From positions 1,798,001-1,862,000 of the forward strand of contig JAXBDG010000013.1 in the NCBI GenBank assembly GCA_036320915.1: a DNA stretch of 64,000 nt. Direction: 5' to 3'. Under the pieces are notes generated by a model. The model searched no databases. It saw only the letters and a program-made list of their open reading frames with translations, and had not been told where the DNA came from. Both the position numbers and the translations under genes were made by a program. Position 1 is the stretch's first letter. Each line of letters opens with the position of its first letter. This document shows positions 42,102-55,146 of this stretch, one piece after another. The DNA is from Linnemannia elongata. Its lineage: Eukaryota; Mortierellomycota; Mortierellomycetes; Mortierellales; Mortierellaceae.

Positions 42102-44884
42102 TTACTCGCGAACCCTCTTGTTGCGGGGAGATCCAGAGGACACAGACTCCGCTGCGTCCGCCTCCTCGTCATCCAAAACACTTGCTGAACGACCCTTGGC
42201 CTTCTTCTTGGGCGCCAACTTGGTTGCTGCAAGAACTGCAGTTGCTGCAGCCGATCCCTTGGGGCGGCCACGCTTGGCAGGCGACTTCTTGACGGGTTCT
42301 GTCGTCTCCTCCTCAATCAATGTAGTGACCGACGACACCTCCGATGTCAAAATAATCTTGTCTCCATTCTTCAAATCCACCTCAGTCTCAACAAGAGTAT
42401 CGCTCGTCTTTCCTGAGGATGTCGACAAGGCCGCCTCTGTCAGGGGAGCGACAGTGTCCGTGGTCTCGACCACCTTCAAGTCATCAACAGTCTCAACAAC
42501 CGTCTCCTCAACCAGCTCAACCTCAACAGTTTCGACGGCCTCAGGGACGCGAAGACCATAGACACGAAGGCGAGAAATTCCACCATCTAATGATACAGAC
42601 AAGAGAAAATACATGTCAGCTCAATTGCCATTGGATCAATGAGTATGGACGTTCAAAAATTCATCCTGTACCTGGGAAGATGTTAAGGCGAACGTGGGTG
42701 TAAGAGTCGCCAGTCTGCTCGAGATCAAAAATGTTCTTCTTGTCGGCATGAACCTCAGACTTGTTGAGGAGGCTGACCCATTGCACCTCGGGATCGTACT
42801 GGACATCGTTCTATACACAATAATACAAAGATTGACGTCAATAATGATGATGACATCTCAACTCCACATTTCTGCAAACTCACTTTTTTTTTATCCCCCG
42901 ACCTCTTCTTCAATCAGCAAACTAATTTCAAAACGAGATACTTACATATTCACTGTTGCATGCATCGAGACTGACGAAATCGGGGTTGTTGCCGCGGAAG
43001 TGAGTAGTATCAACCTCAAGACTCTCCAAAAGACCGGTGGCGCCCAACTTGATCTCAACCCAATCGTGGTGTCCCTTCACGCGGGAACGGCGGGTCTGCC
43101 AGCCATCACGGGTGTTCACTCCAGAGGTAGGAAGAATGATATTGGCAGGCTTTCCGTAACGGTCATCGCTGGTCTTGATCACCCGGCCGCCATTGGCCAC
43201 AGAAGCAAGGTCAAGCACTGTCTTTTCCTCGGGGAAAATGGGAGACACGTTACCGTAAACGCGAAGACGGGCCTATGTGGATATCCCATGTATTCATGGT
43301 TAGAAAAGGACCTGCGTGGTGCAAAGAGACAAAATTATAGACAAAACATTGATAACTCAACAACATGACTGCAGGAGTGCTTACAATTCCGCCGTCAGGG
43401 TACATGTTCAGCTTGATATGAGTGTAGACCTCATCAGAAGCTTGAATTCCGTAAAAGTGATGAGAGTTTCCGTTCAATGGGACCTTTGGCAAAATCTCCT
43501 TCCACTATTATCGTGATTGAACCATTTGCAACATCGTGACCGTTAGTAAAAGAACTGGACGCGTAATATCGCAAAAAAAGACAGCAGGGCAAACACGCTC
43601 TGTTCCATATGCTGAAAAACGAACCTCGTAAGAGTCCTGGACACCCTTGACGATAAGGCAGCCCTCAACCGACGCGTACGAAGGATGGCTTCCGTCAAAG
43701 AAAGAAGTATCAATGTCGAATCCAGCAATGGTTCCAGCAAAGGCGAGTTGGATGATAGCAGTGTGGTGAGTGTCCTTGTTATGTCTCCTGTTGAACGTCC
43801 AATCCGATGCAGCCATAACAAAAGAGTAAAAGAGTGAAAGAGTGGCGTGAGTACCATTGATTTCCAGTTCGTTGTGCGAGCCCATCAATCCACAGTACGA
43901 CAAATGGAACGCATTGTAAAACTTCATTCTTACCTTGTCTCCCAGCCATCCTAAAAGGTGTTATAGTTTGAAGAAAAACAAGCATATCGTTATTAGCACC
44001 ACTCGACTTTTCCTTTTCGTCATGACAGTCGGGGGTGGATGTCTCTACCGGTTTCCTCCGGGGAACACCTTCGTTTCTCTCTATTGCTTTCTTCACTCAA
44101 AACAGAAAACGAATGAAAGGAATGTATGTCTCGCGTGTATCTGAGCTTGTGCTTTGCTATTTACCTTCCAGAAACCATTTGCTGTCTCGCGGTTCTTGTC
44201 TTCGATGGCAGGTCCGTCCTTGATCAAATGAAACCCTTCTCCAAACAGCTCATCCGACGCCTCAAGGACCTTGCCACCCTTAGCAGATGATGCCAGCTCT
44301 AAAGGTTATGTATTAAAGCAAAAGGAAAGACATGAGGGTTAGTGGCGTAATAATCCGTTGAGTGACTTAATACTTTTGTGCGTTTAAGCGAGCGGAGTAT
44401 CCAGGTCGTCTCTCTGCCTAAGAATAAGAGAAAGGGTTGGTGAAGGTCGTTGGGCTATTTGTCGTCTCTCGTCGTCATCGCCCCTGCACCAGTCGCGTTA
44501 TTTTGTTATTTTATTCCATTCGGTCATTGGTGCGTCCTTTTTTGTTACTGCCTCCCGTTTGCTGTCGTCGTTGTTATTGTTATTGTTGTTTGCTGTTGAT
44601 GTTCCGTTACGGTTTTTTTTGTTTTAGGACGTGAGATTGTTGTTGATTGCCCCTTCCCCTCCTTCTCCTTGTCCATCGTTAGACACAAGCACCCAAAGGG
44701 TGACACCCGAGTCCTCCGGGTCGAGTGAAAGGTGAATGAACGAGCACAAAAAGGGAAAGAAAAATAAAACAATAAGGGCAAGACAAGACAAAGTACCGGT
44801 GTATTTCTTGATGACGGCGTCCTTGTCCTGGGCATCAAGCTTAAAGTAGCTCTCGTCCTGTTGTCTGCTCTGAACTTGTCCCAT
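42102..44884 (-). CDS. DAL2: allantoicase with C-terminal AT-hook extension
   Basis: Eight minus-strand exons: 44884-44797, 44298-44165, 43950-43934 (17 nt), 43787-43625, 43504-43385, 43272-42946, 42810-42672, 42586-42102 (1473 nt, 490 residues). Two allantoicase repeats are clear. One has DGWETRRHNKDTHHTAIIQL, GFDIDTSFFDGSHPSYASVE and VYTHIKLNMYPDGGIARLRV. The other has DGWQTRRSRVKGHHDWVEIK, VDTTHFRGNNPDFVSLDAC and [20 protein letters not shown]. Role: hydrolyses allantoate to ureidoglycolate and urea in purine breakdown. A normal protein ends about residue 345. Here about 145 acidic, Thr/Val-rich then Lys-rich residues follow, with the AT-hook core KRGRPKGS (about 434-441), a basic PKKKAKGR cluster and a terminal RNKRVRE. 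This last exon is in continuous frame with the catalytic repeat. Confidence 0.93.
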
Positions 44885-45429
44885 GGTCAGTTATGTCGTG
44901 GTGCTGTTTGTTTGTTTGTTTATTGTCGCGTTGTTTTTGTTGTGATGTAATAGGTTGTTAATAGAGAAGAAGAGAAAAAGGAAAGAAGAGAAGAAAAGAA
45001 GAAAAGAAGAAAAGAAGAAAGGAAGGGAAGGGGAGGAGAAGCGAGAGAAGCGAAGAAGAGAGTTAAAGAAAAGTCAAAAGTAGGTATGTAGGAGAGCGAA
45101 GAGAGAGAGAGAGAGAGAGAGTAAAAGAGAGGAGGAAAAGTAAGGCTCAAAGAGGTGTCTCTGTCATTTTGCCCGCTCTCTTAGTTCTCGGCCTTGCTCC
45201 TCAAAAAAATCGCGCTCTTTCACTCGTCACTTACGGGGTATGGCCCAGCATCACCCTTGAGATGATCACGAGAAACATTTTTCGTCAAAGCCAAAACAAA
45301 CAAAGATCGCGTCTTTTTTTTTTTTTTCTTGTAGTTTTTATTCATCAGGATAGCATCAAAGAAGAGTGTCATTCAATCATAGTAAACATACACAAGAACC
45401 GCCTTCTACCCTCAAATACTCATATGAAC
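44885..45429. other. short spacer: allantoicase promoter and cyclin 3' flank
   Basis: Rich in GA and AAGAAAAG tandem repeats on the plus strand (about 44965-45140), so CT-rich in the direction of allantoicase transcription, as at other promoters here. No gene. Confidence 0.6.
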
Positions 45430-48400
45430 TTAATGATGCAATCGAGGTGCGATCTTGGCAGGAATAGTCGTCGCCTTGCCACTACCAGCTGCTGTTGCCC
45501 TACTACCACCCAAAGGAGCAATAGCAGGTTGAAGGTTGGCAGAAGGAGGCGGTTTGTTGTACATAACAGGAATTACAGGGATGAACAGTCGGGGTGGCCC
45601 GCCTGCGTGGCCACCTGGACCAGCCGCTGCAATGAACTGGGGGTGGTGACCACCGGCTGCTGCTGCTGCGGCCATCATTGCGGCACCGTGGGAGTAATCA
45701 ACCGCCATGATCATGGGAGGCGGCGGTCTCACTGCTCCACCAGTGCCGTTGGGACCAACTTGCATGTGTGGGGTATATGGGGAAGGGTACGCAATAAACG
45801 GGGGGCGGTAGGGTGGTGGTGCATTGGCCATCGCAACTGCTGGCACCAGAGGACGCAGTGCCTGGGGAGTTTGAGGCTGGGACGACTTGGAATCAGATCC
45901 TCTCTTCTTCTTTGAGGCAGTAGAAGACGACACAGTCTCAGTACTCAACTGAGCTACGCGGTCTTTTGGATCTTCGTCCGACATCATGGGCGTCCTTGGG
46001 CGGATGGGAGCAAATTGCCGAGACGGACGAGGGGCCAGGGCCGGTGGCTGTGGCTGAATCGGTCGACTGTTTGTTGCCGACACGACTGGGAGAATTGCCT
46101 GCGGACTCCGAAGGGTGGCTTGGGGGTTTCGAGGGATCGCGACAGGAGGTGGAGGGTTCTGACCGCGAGCTGCTCTTCCTGTTGTCGTCGTCGTCGTCGA
46201 GAGCCCCTTGAAGTCCTGGACCAACTGCAGGTTGGTTGGAGGAGCAGGGTAGTAGGAGGCAACGTAATGAGGGTGAGGATATTGAACAGGAGGATGGGTG
46301 GTCGTGGGTGAAGGCGCATGACTTGGGATCCTTTGCCTACCAGCTGGTGCACTGTGCTCTGTCGCTTGTTGTTGCTGACGGGTCGCTGTGGGAGATGGTG
46401 CTGATGATGTTGATGCTGACGATGAGCCTCCGTTCAGACCCTCAGTCGGTATCCTCTCCGACGTTGTCCTCCTACCCTTCCCCTGAGTGGCTGCGGCGGC
46501 TGCGACGGCAGAGACGGAGGCAGAGAGGGGTTCAGACTGGAAGCCCCTTGACCCCTCAGCTTGGAAAGACGAGTTATCGTCGCAGTGCATCGCACTGTCC
46601 TCTCCGTCCTCGCGAGAGGCATTTGACTCTTGGTTACCGCGAAGAGGTGACAAGGGATGACCAGAATCGCCCTGGATGGACTGAGGTCTTGGAGGGAAAT
46701 AAAAAGGAGCAAGTGTCGCCGGGTGGGCTGACGACCCTGGGGTTCTGGGTGGCTCCTCGCTCATGGGAGACAGACTTGATTGCGTTGGCTCAAAAGTCAG
46801 CTCAGAGGCCAAGCTAGAGAGCGAAGGTTCGCGGGACCTATGCTGGCGGCGTCCTCGAGTCGAGGCAGATGCCTTGTAAGGAGTCATTTGGTTTTGACCA
46901 CTGTAAGGTGGAGGCGGTAGTTTGGCCTGGAAAATGGGTGGTGGTCGCATCTGGTCATGGCTCTGGGCTTGGGTCTGACCGGGGTACTCATCTTGCTGCT
47001 GTTGCCAAGACATCCTCCGAGATGTAGGTGTCACTGGGCTGGTCACCTCCTCCGACTCTTGAAGATTCGTGCTGGAGGAAGCCGGCGAGATACGATGACG
47101 GACGAGGTACGGGTGAGATCGCAGTGCTGGTGGCTGAGGAGTTGGTTCTGGCTCTTGAACTGGGGCTGCCTCTGAACGATGGGCAAAAGAGGCAATCTTG
47201 CGCAGGAGAGGCTTTAGTATGTTCTTGTTGGACCCTTGTTGGCTAGGTGTTGCCTTCTCCGAATTAGAGTTCTTGCCTGGTGTGTTGGCACGCTTGGCTG
47301 GCACTGCTTCCATAGTTCCAGACGAGAGACGCTGAAGCTTTCGCTTGGGGTTGGGCTCTGAAGACTCCGGTGGGGGTGAGGCCTTGTTGAACTCTTCCTC
47401 GATCCTGGCAGCATCCTCGTCCATGACCATGCCGCCGTAGTGAGAGGCAGGGGAGTACTTTGTCTCCATCTCGTTGGTGGGCCAGATCATGTGGTCTAAG
47501 TTCATCTTACTGGATCGCGGGATGGGGAACTTTGCAGCCACGGGGGTCTCCGCCTTGATCACAGGAGTGCTCGTAGCGCTACGCCAATCAGTTGGAGATC
47601 CAACATGATCGTCCGCCTTCTCCGACATGATTTCGTCGTCGTCCATGATGAACTCCTTGCTGTCACGGTAAGGGCCATTCGAGACAAAAGGTCGAGGCTC
47701 AGACTCTGTTGAAGGGCGATGCTGAGGCTGAGGCTGGGATTGTTGAAGCTGGGAGAGATCAGAGGTTTGGATTCTTGGTGGTGGGGGAGGATGGGCGGGT
47801 TTGATGTCGGTCAAGATCTGCTTCTTCTCGTTGAGACGAACATACTCGCCCTTGGCGGGGGTGATGGCGTCGTAGGCGGCTCGCTCTGTCCCGTTAAGGC
47901 GTTGGTGGTACATGAGGAGCTTGTTCCCGTATGCTTGGAGTTCCGACTCTGTAGTGTTGAGCTCGAATTGGGATAGGAAGAGGAACTCTAGTTCGAGCTG
48001 GTTGAGTTCTGACAGCGGGAGACCACCGACCTAGGAGATAGACAAGACATTAAAAAAATTAATTAGACGCGATGAACTCCATGGATTTGGCTGTGGATGG
48101 TAGATACATGTCGGTGGGCGGTGCACGCAATTGGATAGAAAGTTGGACGAATAGAGGAAATGATCACGGGTAACTCATGGACTGATAGTACATACTCGGG
48201 CATAACGGACGTTGGGATAAAACACATCCGACGAAAACTTGCAGGCGACAAGGATACTGGTAATCAACAGACGATGGATATTGAAGCTGTTAATAATAAG
48301 CTTCGACCCCACAGGCGACTCGGACGACGACGTGTAGATCTCGTCCGCAATAGGCTCCTCCTCATCCAGGATATCACTGTCTGCATCCGATGTCGTCAAT

Positions 48401-49140
48401 CCTGATCCTCCATTTCCCTGCTTGGCCTTCTCGTCTGCGTTGCGAAAGTAATCTCCTGGTGTCGTTGCTTCGGTCTTGGGAGCGGTAAGCTGGCTAATCT
48501 CCTCAGACGAAAGGGATGCCTGGCGAAGAAGGCTTTTGGGGATAGTGTTGGTCAAGACCTGGGTCGGTTTGCATCCTCCTCCAATACGGTCAAAGTAGAG
48601 GAGGATAATCAGGAGAACCTCGTTCTGGAATGGCGCATACTGAAGTATTCTTGACAGATATGCCTCGATCGAGATATTAGGGATGGCTCGAGAGTGAAAG
48701 AGGGTGATTTTGGGGCATGCAAGGCGGTCGTTGACTGCAAGGATGGTGTTGATAAGCGATGAGACCAAGAGCAATGTTTGGGAGGTCGAGCAGTTAACGA
48801 TGTCATATACTGGGGGAGGGGGCAACAGGTCGAGGTCGGGTATATTGGCGATGGTTTCGTCGTAATCTGGAGCGTCACCTTCTTGCTGTTTAGTGATAGT
48901 ATGGCTGGCGATAACTTTTTGGATGGATGGGTGGTTGATGTAAGCGGCCTTCTTGGAAGCGAGCGAGGCGACGAGGGAGGCCGAGAGGACTTGGGGTATT
49001 GATGCGGGAGTGGTCTTGTTGGGAGGGAAGTAGGCGCGGGTGGGTGATGTAGGTGATGTAGGGTTGTGGTTATGCTGGTATACTGGTTCCTGGGGCTGGT
49101 GCCCTAGACTATCGGAGTGATGGTGTTGTTGTGATGACAT
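45430..49140 (-). CDS. Pho80/PCL-type cyclin with long disordered tail
   Basis: Two minus-strand exons: 49140-48196 and 48030-45430 (165-bp intron), 1,181 residues. The cyclin fold spans about 125-365: IEAYLSRILQYAPFQNEVLL, an inserted acidic Ser-rich loop of about 80 residues (210-285), FNIHRLLITSILVACKFSSD, then after the splice VGGLPLSELNQLELEFLFLS. This pattern is that of Pho80-like cyclins, which bind the Pho85 kinase and control phosphate response, glycogen and cell cycle. From about 390 to the end the protein is Pro/Ser/Gln-rich and disordered with basic NLS-like patches (NPKRKLQ, KKKRGSD) and many SP/TP sites, likely CDK targets. Known Pho80-type cyclins are 200-450 residues, so this tail is very long. 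Confidence 0.88.
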
Positions 49141-52100
49141 TGGGCGAAGATGTGTAGAAGGGAGGTGTAGGAGTGAAGTCGAGTGGCGAAGGTGTGTGTT
49201 GGTGGTGGTGTTGGTGGATGAAGCTATCTACAAGGTATCTAAAAGTGGGGTATACGAGTGGAATTGGGCGGAGCAAGGAAAGAAGGAAGGAAGAAGGATT
49301 AAGAGTGAGAATTAAGGATTGTACAGTACAAAGAAGAAGGGCTGTGGGTATGTGGTGTATTGGGGGATATGGATGTGGGTGTGTGTATGTATATGTGAAG
49401 GGGTAGAAAGGGAGGTTTAAGGAAGAAAGTAGAGGACGCAAGAAAAAAGGATAATAAAAGAGGAAGAAAAAGAGAGAGTCGATGGATACAATAACAAAAA
49501 AGAAGATAAAAGAGAACCCCTCTTTGTTATAATTGGGAATGAATGGAAGAGAAGGAAAGATATTTGTCCGTTACGACTCTGTGTGTATATCGATGTGTGT
49601 GTGTGAGTGTGTGTAATTGAAGGAAGGAAGGAAGGAAGGAAGGGGAGGGGTGCGTTTATTTTGCTGAATGCTCAGTGGATGCCCCGGAGAAGCAATGTCG
49701 ACCAACGAACAATCACGGTCGGAAGGTACGCGATCTGATTGGCTGCTGGGCACATCGACACCCTCTCGGTAGGTAGATTTTGCGTTTGTCCTCCTCTCTT
49801 CTCTCTGTTGTCAGTTGTCAGTTGTCTGGTCGAAAAAATGAAATTCTCTTTTTTTGGAGACGAAAGGGCAGGGATTGGAGGGAGAGAGAGGGGGAGGAAA
49901 GGTGAAGGAGAGAAGAGGGGAACTGGAACTAGACTGGAAGGGTGTATGAAGGGAGAGGAGAATTATACTGACCTCGTCGTCTTGTCTTTCTCTTCTTCTT
50001 TGATCGCCTTCAATAAAAAAAAAAAAAAAAAAAAGAGAAAGATAGATTTGTCGAGAGAGACGGACACGGGTGAGGGAAAGTAAAGAGGGGTATGTTACTC
50101 CTGTCGAGATATAGAAAAAGAAATCCTGTAAGAGACAGAACAGTCGAAAAAACAAGGACGTGTCTGTGGCTGGTAGCTGAGTTATTTCTTTTTAGACGAA
50201 AAAGTGCGGAGGTGTAGGGAGCGAGAATCGACTGTCGAGAAACAGAGGCAAGGAGAAAGAGAGTGAGAGGGATGGAGGGAAAGACAAGGAAAGTATTACT
50301 AACAAACAGGGGAAAGGAGGATATTCAGCCCCGGGTCATGGAAAGAGAGAAAGAGAAAGGTGGGAGCAGGAATTATGAAATATGAGAAGGCGTGAGTGTG
50401 AGTTACAAGATTAAAGAGCTGTCTTTGATAGTGCAAGGAAGTGTAGGTGTTGAAGTGCTAAAGGGAAGAAAGAGATATAAAAAAAGAGAGGGAAAGAGTG
50501 TAGAAATAGGGATAGTTGGGTAAAAAGGGCACGGGTAAGGATGCAGAATTTGAGGAAGCAGAAAGGGAAAAGGAAGAGATAAATCCTCGAAGGATGCCTC
50601 AATATAAGGAAAACCTGAGCAAGTTGAGGGGAGGAAAGGAGAGATATAAAAAACGAGATGCGATCGTGGATTGCTTGACTAGGTGAACTGTCCGGCTGGT
50701 TGGATGACTGGCAGGCGCAACGGAAGGAGAGCAAAATGGCCCTTCGAGGGTTGAGCATGTCCAAAAAGAATAGCACATCAAAACAAAACGGATGCATGTT
50801 TGTAGCCAGCAGGGATGCATAGCCAGCCAGTCAATCAGTAAGTCACTCATTCATTCATTCATTCATACAGCCAATGCATCCACTTTTCATTCAATCATTT
50901 AGCCAGCCCAGTAACTTTGCCCCTGATTGAAAGGAGAAACAAATGGCAAATGTGGTCTTTCTGTTGGTTGGAATAGAAAGGATTGAAAGACGGGCATCAG
51001 ATAAAAATGGGAGCAGCAGCGTCTGAATGTTGTTCTAATTACAGCAAGACCATTGCTTCGTAGACAAGCATAACCATGCTGCGACAATAAGGCATCAAGA
51101 AAAAGAGCCATGTTCACGATTAATAAAAAGAAAAGTCATAGGGGCAGAGAAAAGAGGCAAAGCGATCCTTTGGCAGCGAACATTCAATATTGAAATCTGT
51201 TCGCCACCTCATCGACTTGGCCTCGCCTCGGTGAGTGGATGGACAAGAGGATGAGCAACGCCTTTTGTTTTGGTGTTTTCGTCGGTTGACAAAGATGGAC
51301 TCACTTTGTCCCATTCAAGGAAAGTCGGTTTTGTTTTTCTTGGGCTGATGGACGCCACCTCCCATCCAGACCTTGGTTAAAACACACACACACATACTGC
51401 CCGCGATCACAGAGAAGAAAAAAAGAATGGAGATATGAAAATCGAGGGTGGTTGTCGACTGAAAGAGCGATTGTTGTTTTTGCGGTGAGAAAAAGAACCC
51501 ATTGAATCATTGAATCGAATGAAATGGTCAAGAGGTGAAAATTAGAATATGCGATTCAATTCATTCATTCACATTATCCTCTTGCTGTTGGTCCTTCCAA
51601 TGTAAGAGCTGTCGACTTCATTGGGGTAAACCCCGAGGGTGCGTGTTGATTCCACAGGCGAGCGAATGGCTTCAAGGACAGATCAACCAAAAAAAAATTG
51701 AATTGGACCCAAAATAAAAGACTGAATTGAAGGAAGAAAAACCACTTTGGTCGGTCGAGGGGAGAGTGAGCTCATCCATTGGCTATTGGTCAAACAACAC
51801 CAGAAACACAACAACACAACACCCCCCAAGAGATTCATCTCCTCCTCCTTCACTGCCTTCCTCGGGTGCTCATTTTTTTTTTGTTTTTGGTCAAGTTTTT
51901 TTTCTTGCAGTGATCGTCGATGCGCAACGATGGCCAGTCGTTTGTGCATGCTGTGGGCGAGAGCACTTGAGTCTGGAATCTGGTTGGCTATAGCCAGGGT
52001 GTTTAATTCGCGTGGTTCGATTGGATACTAGACAGATGGGTGTGTCTGCCTATGTGTTGTATATATGTGTGTGTGGGAGTGAGAAGAGGCAAACCATAAT

Positions 52101-53982
52101 TGATCAAAATTATGAGACGTTTAGAGGACAAGGCCCCTGCACGTGGACCTATCAAGGCCAATGCTGATTGGCTGCCAATGCATAATCACTCTAGCAGTCC
52201 GCCATTTGCGGCTGATATTTTCTGAGCGCGTATGCTCTTGCTCCTTGACTCCATCCTTTCTTTTTCTGCTTCACGTACTCCCTCATTCCTCCCTTTTCCA
52301 TTGTGATCGGAGAAGACAGAGAGTAAAGGATAGACTGTATTTCCCACCCAACCCACACAACCACGCCCAACATACCAAACGCATAATGACCAATAAACGG
52401 ATCTAAACAAGAAACTCAAAATGCCCCTTATCGAGTTTCGACCCCGGTGCACAGGCTTCCCTTCAGCAACCATGCGTCACTTCTGAGAGAAAAAGGAGTT
52501 GACAAACAAGGCAAGAAAGGAAACGACTGACGGTTGATAATGCTTTTTCGCCGTTCTGTCACTTACACATCCTCATGGGACAAGCATTTGGGAGTCCACT
52601 TGACCCCATTTTTTTCCCTTCGAGCCTTCATCGTTCGACAAAAATGCGTCCTGCAAAAGCAAAAACAAAACATTGACAACCACGACCCCCCGACCCTTTC
52701 GTTTTCGTTTTCCTTTTTTCCCAGCGATCGCATCTCTGCCTTGCCTTACCTCAACCCACATGTCTGTACTTTTGTCGGCTTATGTTTTTCTCACACACAC
52801 ACACAACCTATCCCTCTAGTTTGTACTGTTTTCGATATTGCATTTGTCATCAGTAGATCCTACACCTCTCGCTTATCATGAGCGGCTAGGCAAGGCAGGC
52901 GCGCGCGCTTCTAATGATGATGATGATGAAGTCATGCAGGGCATCTTGATTCCATTGGCAAAAATGGAACGATCTACCAGATGTGGACTTTCAAAAAAAT
53001 AAAAAAAAGAGCCAGGTGCCAAAACGAATCCATCCCCCTCCCTTTTGCAATGCTCATTTTTATCGAGGAGTTGAATAATGGACTTTAACTGTTCTAATCG
53101 ACACCCTTTTCTTCAGTTATAGTTTTCTGACAACAAGGAGATTTCAGAGGCGCGGCGTGCTAATTGGACGCGCAGAGTCAGTCTACCCTTCTATCCGAAC
53201 CTCGGACTTTCTTCCTAAAAGGAGATGAGAAAGATGTCAAGCAACCAAGAAGAGTTTATCACAAGGGGGGCGGGGTAACAAAAATACTAAGGGTGAGAAA
53301 GAAAAAAAATACATCCACGCCTTTTGTGGTGGGAGTACGGTTACAGGGACAAGTATGGTACACAAGCTATTGGCAAAGAGTTGATTGTGGGAGATACACG
53401 TGTCCTACACCCTTTCAACGGTTTGGTTATGCACCTTGTGTGGCTTGTTTTATTTTTCTTCTTTCAAACGCGCAAAGCAATGCCTGGAAGATACATTACA
53501 AACACGCTTGATAATTGGATAGAGGTGGATGGAGAGATATCTAACGCCTAGGGTGGCGTTCCATCTAGCGCCCTTCCGTCGTGGATTTTGCAGTGTAATA
53601 GTCTCAGTTCAGGGTGGGAGACGGTTGCATCCAGAAGAGAAAGACTTAGATGAACGATAACGTTCCGGACAGGGTCGATCGTTGGATGGGGGGTTGTGAC
53701 ACAAGACACCGGTTCCTTTTGAGCCTCCTCGCTCTCTCTCTGTACTATTTGGGTGCTCGCCCCTTGTTTCCTTGTCCCTGCTTGAATCCTAAAAGTAGAT
53801 TTCCTCAATGCAATTACAATGGGTTGAAAAAAAGGGGCTAGGGATTATGAATATCTCTAGGGCTTTCTTTTCTCCTTCTTATCGCAAGTCAGTCGAGCGC
53901 ATTTATGCATCCATTTCGCCCAGCTCGAATGCAAGGCGAATTAACATAAGGTATGTGCGTATGTGAACATGGAACAGTTCAA

Positions 53983-54024
<42 letters not shown>

Positions 54025-55036
54025 AACGAGAAAGAACGCGCCTCCTTGATGCTTTCTCTGATGTTCATTCTCCTCTTCCCTTGTCTTCTTTCCCCCCTCT
54101 CCTGCCAAAATTGTGTGTGCTCCCGTCACACCACAAATAATTGAAGGGGGAGAGGTGGCACAACAATGCAACGCAACGCAAAAATGCAACATCACCAGCT
54201 CCCTTCTTTTGTGAATGGTGATGGGGACGAAAAATACAGACACAGACACAGATACAGAGAAATAATTAAAAAGGGCGGGTTTAATTGCCCGCATGTGGTT
54301 ATTCGTACGTGGGTCATTTTTCTTCTTGTGCCTGACTACGCTTTGAACAGGAGCAAACCGTTCATCGGGTGTTTTATTTGCTCTGCCTTCACATTCATTA
54401 ATAAAATTCAGTCCAGGGGGGTGAAGAGACATTTCGGAAATAAAGAAATGATTTGTCGAGGAGCCACCTAGCGTGCCTTTTTTCTGCTTTTTCGAGAAGC
54501 ATTGGCTCTGGAGCGGGAATGTAGTCTAAGCTGCCCTACCCTCATTATCCATTGTTCGGTTCTTTCTTACGTTTTCAGGAGGAGAAAGAATTGTCCACTG
54601 CCTAGTGCGTTCTTTTTGCCTTTGCCTCTTTTTTCTCCTTCTCTCGTTCTGTTCAACCTCGTTTTCCACCCCTCAATCTCAATCTCTTTCGGTGGACTTT
54701 GTTCCTGAGGCTGTTCCTGACCGTTCTTTCCAACAAGTTCATCCCCCTTTTTTGTATCTTTTCCTCTCAATCCCATTTTCTCTCTTCTCATCCTCTCTTT
54801 TTCACTCTTCCCTCTTCCTCTTCATATTCTCCTTCATTTCATTCTTGTCTCCTTTTTAACTTCAAGTGAACAGTTTTCGACAGTTTGGCACACTTGCGAA
54901 GCCAGTTCTCTCTCTCTCTCTCTCTCCCTCTTACCCTCCCTCCATGACCATCCCTTGATACTTGTGAGTACAACAACAAGGACAACGACTCCAGTTGGTT
55001 ATTGACACGGAACCACTCTGTGCCATCCCTTTCCTA
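49141..55036. other. long gene-poor, low-complexity intergenic stretch
   Basis: First about 1.2 kb is GA-rich (CT-rich in the cyclin direction, its likely promoter). Simple repeats include GGAA at 49619-49640 and A runs near 50012-50034. A plus frame at 53324-53551 reads partly protein-like (YGYRDKYGTQAIGKELIVGD) without start or family. From 54500 the plus strand becomes pyrimidine-rich. No gene can be supported. Confidence 0.55.
53985..54018. repeat. (AG)n microsatellite
   Basis: About 34 bp of uninterrupted AG repeat in non-coding DNA. Confidence 0.95.
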
Positions 55037-55146
55037 AGCGCGGTCCGCTATTGAGAATACCAGACAATCGAACTAAGCCAATGACAGCCTAACTGATTTA
55101 GTTCAATTGGTTATCTGCATGGTATTCTCGATTGCCTGACCGCGCT
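55037..55146. repeat. fold-back (hairpin) sequence
   Basis: A 110-bp imperfect inverted repeat. The ends AGCGCGGTC / GACCGCGCT pair perfectly, as does GAGAATACCA with TGGTATTCTC, and the inner AATCGAACTAA pairs with TTAGTTCAATT (one mismatch). Bulges separate the three blocks. It may be a MITE-like or regulatory structure in the OPT upstream region. The TTAGTTCAATTGG segment resembles a tRNA A box but no B box or cloverleaf is present. Confidence 0.7.

Noticed and set aside
45169..45915. 248-codon plus-strand frame
   Set aside because: Shadow of the antisense cyclin exon in its 3' part and low-complexity spacer in its 5' part.
55098..55146. tRNA-like A box (TTAGTTCAATTGG)
   Set aside because: No B box, no anticodon stem and no acceptor stem. 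Better explained as one arm of the fold-back sequence.
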